64,000 nucleotides of DNA from contig NC_080541.1 in NCBI RefSeq assembly GCF_028640845.1, positions 162,551,502-162,615,501 of the forward strand, given 5' to 3'. The notes beneath the pieces are model-generated. The model saw nothing but the letters and a program-made list of their open reading frames with translations, made no database searches and had not been told where the DNA came from. Source of the stretch: Ahaetulla prasina. Taxonomy: Eukaryota; Chordata; Lepidosauria; Squamata; Colubridae. Position numbers and translations under genes: made by a program. This document shows, piece by piece, positions 58,141 through 64,000 of this stretch. Each line of letters starts with the position of its first letter. The first letter of the stretch is position 1.

Positions 58141-59057
58141 AGGCGGAGCCGATATGTTGGTTCCGCCCCAGGCGCCTGATGGACCCGGATGGGTTCCGGA
58201 CGGAGCTTGGGCCATTTCCTGAGGGTCTGGCTCACGGCTCGGCTGAGGAACTTGTTACGGCCTGGGAACGGGCCGCGGCGGGGGCCTTAGACCGTGTCGT
58301 GCCTTTGCGGCCTCTGACCCGGCGCAGGTCCCAACCGGCTCCTTGGTTCTCCGAGGAGCTGAGAGGGATGAAGCGCCGGAGAAGACGCCTAGAGAGCTCC
58401 TGGAGGTCTAGCTGTTCGGAAGCTGATTGGACACTAGTGAAGTCCTATACCAGGACTTACCTAGTGGCATTGAGGGAAGCGAGGCGTAGCTACGCCTCCT
58501 CCCTCATTGCATCGGCAGATAACCGCCCAGCCGCCCTGTTTCGGGTGACTCGCTCCCTCCTACACCAGGGGGAGCGGGATGACCCGTTGCAGGGACGTGC
58601 TGAGGAGTTTAACGGTTATCTATACGATAAAATCGTTCAGCTTCGGGATGGTCTGGACCAAGATTGCAGTGATGCGGGTGAGATGCTCGAGGGTGGTCTT
58701 GGTGACATTGTTTGGGATGAGTTTGACCCTGTGGCTCCCGAGGACATGGACAGGTTGTTGGGTAGGTTGAATGCCACCACGTGTTTACTGGACCCGTGCC
58801 CCTCTTGGCTGGTGCTGGCCACTCGAGAGGTGACACGAGGCTGGCTCCAGGCGATTACGACCGCTTCTTTGGTGGAGGGTGTCTTCCCGGCCGCCTTGAA
58901 AGAGGCGGTGGTGAGGCCCCTCCTTAAGAAGCCGTCCCTGGACCCGGCTGTTTTAGGTAATTATCGTCCGGTCTCCAACCTTCGCTTCGCGGCGAAGGTT
59001 GTAGAGATATGGTGGCATATCAATTTCCCTTGCACCTGGATGAAACTGTCTATCTAG
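57948..59057 (+). pseudogene. L2-like LINE, endonuclease end and start of reverse transcriptase
   Basis: The longest open frame in the window (369 residues). It begins at the last endonuclease blocks and runs through a basic linker (RGMKRRRRRLESSWRS; SYASSLIASADNRPAALFRV) to the first reverse transcriptase block VVRPLLKKPSLDPAVLGNYR followed by PVSNL. After RFAAKVVE the frame is lost by a small deletion. Its length comes from preservation of a LINE protein, not from a host gene. Confidence 0.87.
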
Positions 59058-60262
59058 ACCCGTTCCAGTCCGGTTTCGGCCCGGTTACAGCACGGAGACG
59101 GCTTTGGTCGCGTTGGTGGATGATCTCTGGAGGGCCAGGGATAGGGTTGCTCCTCTGCCCTGGTCCTATTAGACCTCTCAGCGGCCTTGATACCATCGAC
59201 CATGGTATCCTGCTGCGCGGTTGGAGGGATTGGGAGTGGGAGGCACCGTTTATCGGTGGTTCTCCTCCTATCTCTCCGACCGGTCGCAGTCGGTGTTGAC
59301 GGGGGCAGAGGTCGGCCCCGAGGCGCCTCACTTGTGGGGTGCCGCAGGGTCGATCCTCTCGCCTTCTGTTTAACATCTACATGAAGCCGCTGGGTGAGAT
59401 CATCAGTGGTTTCGTGTGAAGTACCAGCTGTATGCGGATGACACCCAGCTGTACTTTTCACACCGGAACACCCCAACGAAGCTCTCAAGTGCTGTCCCGG
59501 TGCCTGGAGGCCGACGGGTCTGGATGGGGAGAAATAGGCTCAAGCTCAATCCTCCAAGACAGAGTGGCTGTGGATGCCGGCATCCCGCACAGTCAGCTAA
59601 ATCGCGGCTGACCATCGGTGGCGAGTCATTGGCCCCGATGGAAAGGGTCCGCAACTTAGGCGCCCTCCTGGATGAACGGCTGTCTTTAGAAGATCATTTG
59701 ACGGCCGCTCCAGGAGAGCGTTCTACCAGGTTCGCCTGGTACGCCAGTTGCGCCTTTCTGGACCGGGATGCCCTATGCACGGTCACCACGCACTCGTGAC
59801 GCCTCGCCTGGATTACTGCAATGCTCTCACATGGGGCTCCCTTGAAGGGCATCCGAGGCTGCAGTTAGTCCAGAATGCGGCTGCGCTGGTGATAGCTGGA
59901 GCCCTCGTGGCTCCCGTATAACATCCATCCTGCGCAGACTGCACTGGCTACCTGTGGCTTTCCGGGTGCGCTTCAAGGTGCTGGTGACCACCTTTAAAGC
60001 GCTCCATGGCATTGGGCCGGGTTACTTACGGGACCGCCTACTGCTACCGAATATCTCTCACCGACCCGTGCGCTCTCACAGAGAGGGTCTCCTCAGGGTG
60101 CCGTCAGCGCGGCAATGTTGTCTGGCGACACCCAGGAAGGGCCTTCTGTGGGGCCCCACCCTCTGGAATGAACTACCCCCCGGACTTCGTCAGCTTTCGG
60201 ACCTCCGGACCTTCCGCCGCGGGCTTAAAACATATTTATTTAACTGTGCAGGACTGAGCTAG
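59058..60262 (+). pseudogene. L2-like LINE, reverse transcriptase core and C-terminal domain
   Basis: Pieces in several frames: LDPFQSGFGP near 59060, an antecedent of LDLSAAFDTIDHGILL near 59170-59215 (first catalytic Asp), KYQLYADDTQLYF near 59420-59458 (Y-A-D-D catalytic block), LRRLHWLPVAFRVRFKVLVT then TFKALHGIGPGYLRDRLLLP, and the end RTFRRGLKTYLFNCAGLS with a stop at 60260. All are collinear with the LINE family. At least four frameshifts make it non-functional. Confidence 0.85.
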
Positions 60263-60388
60263 ATTTTAAATTACTGGTTTTAAATTGGGTTTTATTCTAT
60301 ATTTTTAATTCTAAATTAACGGGCTTTTTTAGAATAAGTTTTTTAATTGTTTTTATATTGTATTTATATGTTTTTAAATGCCTGTACA

Positions 60389-60418
60389 CCGCCCTGAGTC
60401 CTTCGGGAGATAGGGCGG
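60389..60418 (+). promoter_or_regulatory. L2-like LINE 3' hairpin
   Basis: Stem CCGCCCT and AGGGCGG around a loop with GAGTCCTTCGGGAGAT, directly before TATATAAATT and the simple tail. The same hairpin occurs at 41963-41990 and, reversed, 30136-30166. Related LINEs use such 3' structures as the priming signal for their reverse transcriptase (inference here). Confidence 0.65.
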
Positions 60419-60799
60419 TATATAAATTTGATCAATAAATAATAAATAAATAAATGAAATAAACGGTGTTTTGTCTGCCAAATCTGACACATTTTACCAC
60501 AGGTATCTCTGAACTCTGTTCATGCCAAGAGATTCTATCTCCTTTTTGGTGATTTTTCTCTACTCTCTAGGACAATCTATCACATGAGAGCATATACAGT
60601 ACACAGCTGTCTGATGAATGAAATATTACAGCACAGTCTATGTAACTTCATACTCTGGCAAAAAAAAAATATCTAATGTGTGTGACATTTTGTGTGTTGT
60701 TCAAACACTGATCAGCAAAATCAAGAACTAGAAGCACATAGCTTTTAAAAGCCCAACGAAAAGAGCCACTTAACTGTTCTCGTTTATTTATCTACCAGC

Positions 60800-61360
60800 T
60801 GATGATGATTACCCAGCGTTGCCCGGATATTTATTTATCCCAATCTTGTATTAAACAGGAAAAGAAATGAATTATATCTTTAGTGTCAAATCAAAGAATT
60901 TTATTCACAGGATTTTAAAAGTATAAGCACAGTATACAAATTATAAAGTAAGATATTATTCAAATTAAGAATAATATTAATTTAAGACAAAACTTGATTA
61001 TAAACAACATTTTTAGTTTCACCTCCAGGAGCAAGAATAAATAAATTCTGTGGTGAACTCACCCTTGAGCAAACAAAATAAAGTTATCTGTGGGGAAAAC
61101 ATGGTGATTTCAAATCCACTCCACAGTATTTAATATACTGACCCTGTGACTTATTGATCGTGATTGAGAATGCAAGTTTCCATTTTTTTTTCAAAAAAAT
61201 TTCACATTTTTTTTTCCGGAGAGGAAGTCATCTGTGTACCAAGTTTGGTTGAAATTGCTTGAGCCGTTCCAGAGTTATGCTGGATCGTATACACACACAG
61301 AGAGAGATACATACATACATACATATACACGTCCTTTATATATATATATATATAGAAGAT
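60800..61360. repeat. Unclassified repeat with (ACAT)n and (TA)n tail
   Basis: The left part starts near GATTACCCAGCGTTGCCCGG. The right part reads TGTGTACCAAGTTTGGTTGA AATTGCTTGAGCCGTTCCAG, followed by (AC)n, (ACAT)n at 61311-61327 and (TA)n at 61339-61354. Similar wording is common in squamate repeats, but I cannot assign a class. Confidence 0.45.
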
Positions 61361-61697
61361 TATTATATAAGTAATATGAACTAACTTGGAAATATTTAAT
61401 ATATGCTAAGACTGATGTCAAATGAAAACACATATGTTTTCGAGGTTCTGAACAAAGAATTGCTATCAGCAATTCAACGCTATCCAGTGAGAAATATGCA
61501 TTTTACAGGTTTGCACAGACTAGCTTTTCCTGTGTTGCTACTTTCCAGATCCCCAGAATTCTGGCTTGCGGCCCTAACAAAGCAATTGTAATTGCTGTAA
61601 AGGGTGTGTACTCCAGTTTTCTTCAGTTAATCAGGGAATATTATTTTAGGTTCAGGTGCTAAAGCATCTGTGTAATGCACTACTTAATTTTATTTTC

Positions 61698-62096
61698 AGG
61701 ATCTAATCTGGGTTGATCACCGGGACCAGAGGTTTACACAATAGTGCATACATTCCGGTAGCTATAGCAATAGCACTTAAGACTTATATACCGCTTTACA
61801 GCCCCCTCTAAGCAGTTTACAGAGTCAGCATATTGCCCCCAACAATTTGGGGCCTCATTTTACCCACCTCAGAAAGATGGAAGGCTGAGTCAACTTTGAG
61901 CCTGGTGAGATTTGAACTGCCAAACTGCAGCAGGCAGCAGGCAGCAGAAGTAGCCAGCAGAAGTAGCCTGCACTCTAGCCACTGCATCACCATGGCTCAC
62001 TGTGGTAGACAGCCGTTCCCTGAGGATGGGCTCCAGCACAAGTCCAAAAACTTGGAAGACCTCTGGTCCCAGTGACCAACCCAGATTAGATCCGGC
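61698..62096. repeat. Foldback structure with a SINE inside
   Basis: Arms GGATCTAATCTGGGTTGATC ACCGGGACCAGAGGT (61699-61733) and, inverted, ACCTCTGGTCCCAGTGACCA ACCCAGATTAGATCC (62060-62094) match at all but two positions. Between them lies the minus-strand SINE at 61765-62000 plus unrelated sequence. No coding capacity or target duplication was seen. Confidence 0.75.
61765..62000 (-). mobile_element. tRNA-derived SINE, antisense
   Basis: On the minus strand: GTGAGCCATGGTGATGCAGT GGCTAGAGTGCAGG head, B-box region CAGTTCAAATCTCACCAGGC, body GGGGCAATATGCTGACTCTG TAAACTGCTTAGAGG, and tail AAGCGGTATATAAGTCTTAA GTGCTATTGCTAT. The family is the same as at 25722. A small internal GCAGCAGGCAGCAG expansion is present. 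Confidence 0.85.
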
Positions 62097-62572
62097 AACA
62101 TTATTCTGGGACACATATATTTGCTTTCATTTGTAATTTTATTTACAGTATTTATTATTCATTTTGCTTCTTTCTATCTTTGTTACAAGAGTTTGTTTTT
62201 TAATCAGTCTGAAACCATAAATAAGTCAAATAAATAAACAAAATTATGGAAGGCTAGCAAAACCAAGAGAATAAATAATATTCTGTGGCCATAATGCCCT
62301 TTCCTGAATTATTATTGTTTTCAGCAGCCAAGAGATAGAATGACATGATAAACATCACTGAAGAATACAAATTGGGAATCCGAGATTTTTTGTCCACTTT
62401 TAAGTGAGGTTGTAGGAGAAACTATGGGAAATGTGCTAAACGTACTGGAGATGTATTATACCTGCTTTCTTTGATTCACCACAAAAATTGATGAGAAATT
62501 GTACCATCGGAATTCAGAAATGTTCTACCAACATTCAAAGATGGGAATTCTGGATCTTTTAAAAAAGTGAGC

Positions 62573-62687
62573 TTACCATCCCCCTGTTCTTACCATCCCC
62601 CTGTTCTATATACTGCTTATACTGTCTACAACTTGAAAAGCAAAGAGCGAAGAGTTGCTTATACTGTCTACAACTTGAAAAGCAAAG
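62573..62687. repeat. Two adjacent short tandem duplications
   Basis: TTACCATCCCCCTGTTC occurs twice in direct tandem (62573-62589, 62590-62606). A unit of about 32 bp, TGCTTATACTGTCTACAACT TGAAAAGCAAAG, occurs at 62614-62645 and 62656-62687. Confidence 0.9.
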
Positions 62688-63304
62688 TGTTGTATTATAC
62701 TGGTTCCATCTATTCTAACCCAACACACTGAAGAAAATTATAGTCGTCTTGCGTGATTTCCGTTGCCCATCTCTGGAATATGGAATAACGTCTTTCACAA
62801 GTAAAATGAATTTCAATTAATATTCAATATTATTTATTTAATAAATTTAATATTTAATAATTTAATATTAAAAAGGGAATAAAAGACACACAGTGAAATT
62901 TACACAAATACACCTGTCCGGATACAAAGGGAAAGGCTTCTATTTCTGTGATAAATGCCAATATGATACCAAATAGCAACATATTTTCAAACAGTTCTAA
63001 ACACTTATTCTGGGCGTTGATGAAATCTGATGGAGTTGAGAACCACTTTAAAAAGGATTGCAAGTTTTTTTTTTTTTAGATTGACCAAGCTTGGCGATAT
63101 GATTATAAAGTGTGACTTATGAGGCTGACACAGGTGTGACAAGTGTAAAGTGTGACTAGGGGAGTGCCACAAAGAGGAGGGGTCAACTTACTCTCCAAAG
63201 CAGCTGAAGGCAGAACAAGCAGCAATGGATGGAAACTAATCAATGACAGATTTTACAGTAACAAAATCTGTGAAAATCTAATAAACCTAACCTAACCAAA
63301 CCTA

Positions 63305-63450
63305 ACCTTCCCCTGGAGTGGGAATGGAGATTTTATAGTATCCTTCCCCTGCCACGCCCACCAAGCCACGCCCACCAAGCCATTCTATGCCCACCAAGCC
63401 ACACCCACAGAACCGGTAGTAAAAATTTCTGAAACTCACCACTGGTCACT
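63305..63450. mobile_element. hAT-type element, reverse orientation
   Basis: Inverted copy of the 14698-14929 family: GGAGTGGGAATGGAGATTTT, CCTTCCCCTGCCACGCCCAC CAAGCC, then ACAGAACCGGTAGTAAAAAT and the terminus CTCACCACTG. A CACGCCCACCAAGC unit is repeated three to four times. The left end is missing. Confidence 0.75.
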
Positions 63451-63600
63451 GACCATTTGCAACCTTCAGCCAGTTTCCCCATTGACTTTGCTTATCAGAA
63501 GTCAACAGTGAAGATCACAAACAGAAATCATGTGACTGCAGGAATGCTGCAATCAAGAGGAACAATGATAAATCCCCTTGCTCAGTGCTGTTAAAAAAAT
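63450..63600. repeat. Tigger-like element fragment
   Basis: CAGTTTCCCCATTGACTTTG CTTATCAGAAG and ATCATGTGACTGCAGGAATG CTGCAA match the body of the element at 28640-29022 in opposite orientation. It abuts the preceding hAT copy. Confidence 0.6.
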
Positions 63601-64000
63601 GATACACCACTCTTCAAATTCTTAAAATTTTCACTGCCAAGTAGCCACTTTGGGCAGTGAAAGCCATCTTTCATCACTGTTCATTTCATGAACAGATTTT
63701 ATAAGTCATCTTGCCTGTTAGCTTAGTGTTGAGACTGGGTAATTGTAAGGCAGCAGATCTTACTAATTTTAAAAAATGTTCATCCCTCCGCTTCACTCCC
63801 AAATAAACCTATTAATCTACGTTCTGCCTACATTTACAAATATTAAGAGTGCAATATTCTTTTTTCCAAACTACTTTGAAAAACTTGGAACAAACACTTG
63901 CGGGGGGAAAACAATCAAAAACACAAAATTATATTCCAAATCTTGGACACATGCCACGATTGGGATAAACTGTACCTTTGAAAAGGAAGCTTCACCACTT

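Larger units (their letters stand above)
57030..60460 (+). mobile_element. Long L2-like LINE, decayed
   Basis: Single-protein non-LTR element with, in order, an APE-type endonuclease, reverse transcriptase and a C-terminal domain, followed by a 3' UTR with a hairpin (60389-60418) and an AAAT-type tail. Protein motifs are collinear with L2/CR1-clade LINEs and the tail (GGGCGGTATATAAATTTGAT) is L2-like. Single-base losses break the frame at least five times, mostly in GC-rich parts. The 5' boundary is uncertain (somewhere between 56690 and 57300). No target duplication was identified. Confidence 0.85.
50620..64000 (-). other. CACHD1: CACHD1 first intron, 3' part
   Basis: Everything from exon 2 to the window end is taken as the intron that follows the signal-peptide exon, because the protein upstream of RIFNSF is not found. 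It contains a SINE with a nested hAT element (51869-52205), a palindromic element (52246-52378), a GC-rich block (56270-57050), a long L2-like LINE (57030-60460), a foldback structure with a SINE (61698-62096) and a hAT fragment (63305-63450). The stretches 52390-56100 and 60470-60790 show no nameable feature apart from a (CCCT)n run near 54347-54374. Confidence 0.7.

Noticed and set aside
57948..59057. 369-residue open frame as a candidate new host gene
   Set aside because: It contains LINE endonuclease and reverse transcriptase blocks (SDHSLL, PLLKKPSLDP...NYRPVS) and continues into other LINE motifs.
61311..61354. Regularly spaced short repeats suggestive of an array
   Set aside because: Plain (ACAT)n and (TA)n microsatellites. 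No CRISPR-like spacer structure occurs anywhere, and the genome is eukaryotic.

Overview
The window is vertebrate nuclear DNA, almost certainly from a snake. It lies inside one host gene, CACHD1 (VWA and cache domain-containing protein, an alpha2delta-like auxiliary subunit of voltage-gated calcium channels), read on the minus strand. Four short coding exons with correct splice sites and matching phases are visible: 50557-50619, 18304-18452, 10254-10360 and 920-1046. They encode consecutive pieces of the region N-terminal to the VWA domain. The signal-peptide exon lies beyond position 64000 and the VWA domain onward lies before position 1. Everything else is intron: about 9.2 kb, 7.9 kb and 32.1 kb complete, plus parts of two more.

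The snake assignment rests on the repeats. There are two CR1/L3-type LINE 3' ends with (AATAG)n tails in opposite orientation, tRNA-derived SINEs, many short hAT-type elements with 8-bp target duplications, Tigger-like TA-flanked elements, L2-like LINEs whose tails carry a conserved hairpin, and a tyrosine-recombinase (DIRS) retrotransposon. Species cannot be told from the sequence.

Region by region. 1-10 kb: exon 5, small hAT and palindromic elements, a short interstitial telomeric array. 10-18.5 kb: exons 4 and 3, the two CR1 tails, one hAT element. 18.5-35 kb: a palindromic element with a perfect duplication, an LTR fragment, an internally deleted L1 with ORF1 remains and a 16-bp duplication, SINE/hAT nests, a 125-bp (TTTA)n array, a Tigger-like element with a transposase start. 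35.3-43.2 kb: a DIRS-like element on the minus strand with inverted terminal repeats and a textbook internal complementary region. It has been broken into a mosaic whose joints all fall on 8-12 bp microhomologies, and one segment carries a run of homopolymer contractions, so misassembly must be excluded. 45.9-48.9 kb: a 5'-truncated L1 inserted into an old antisense L2-like LINE. 50.5 kb: exon 2. 57-60.5 kb: a long, decayed L2-like LINE with endonuclease and reverse transcriptase motifs. 60.5-64 kb: a foldback structure around a SINE and other debris.

I see no operon, CRISPR array, functional structural RNA gene or second host gene that I can defend. The mobile-element ORFs are all interrupted. 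The most informative items are the CACHD1 exons, the DIRS architecture and its microhomology mosaic, and the ORF2-deleted L1.
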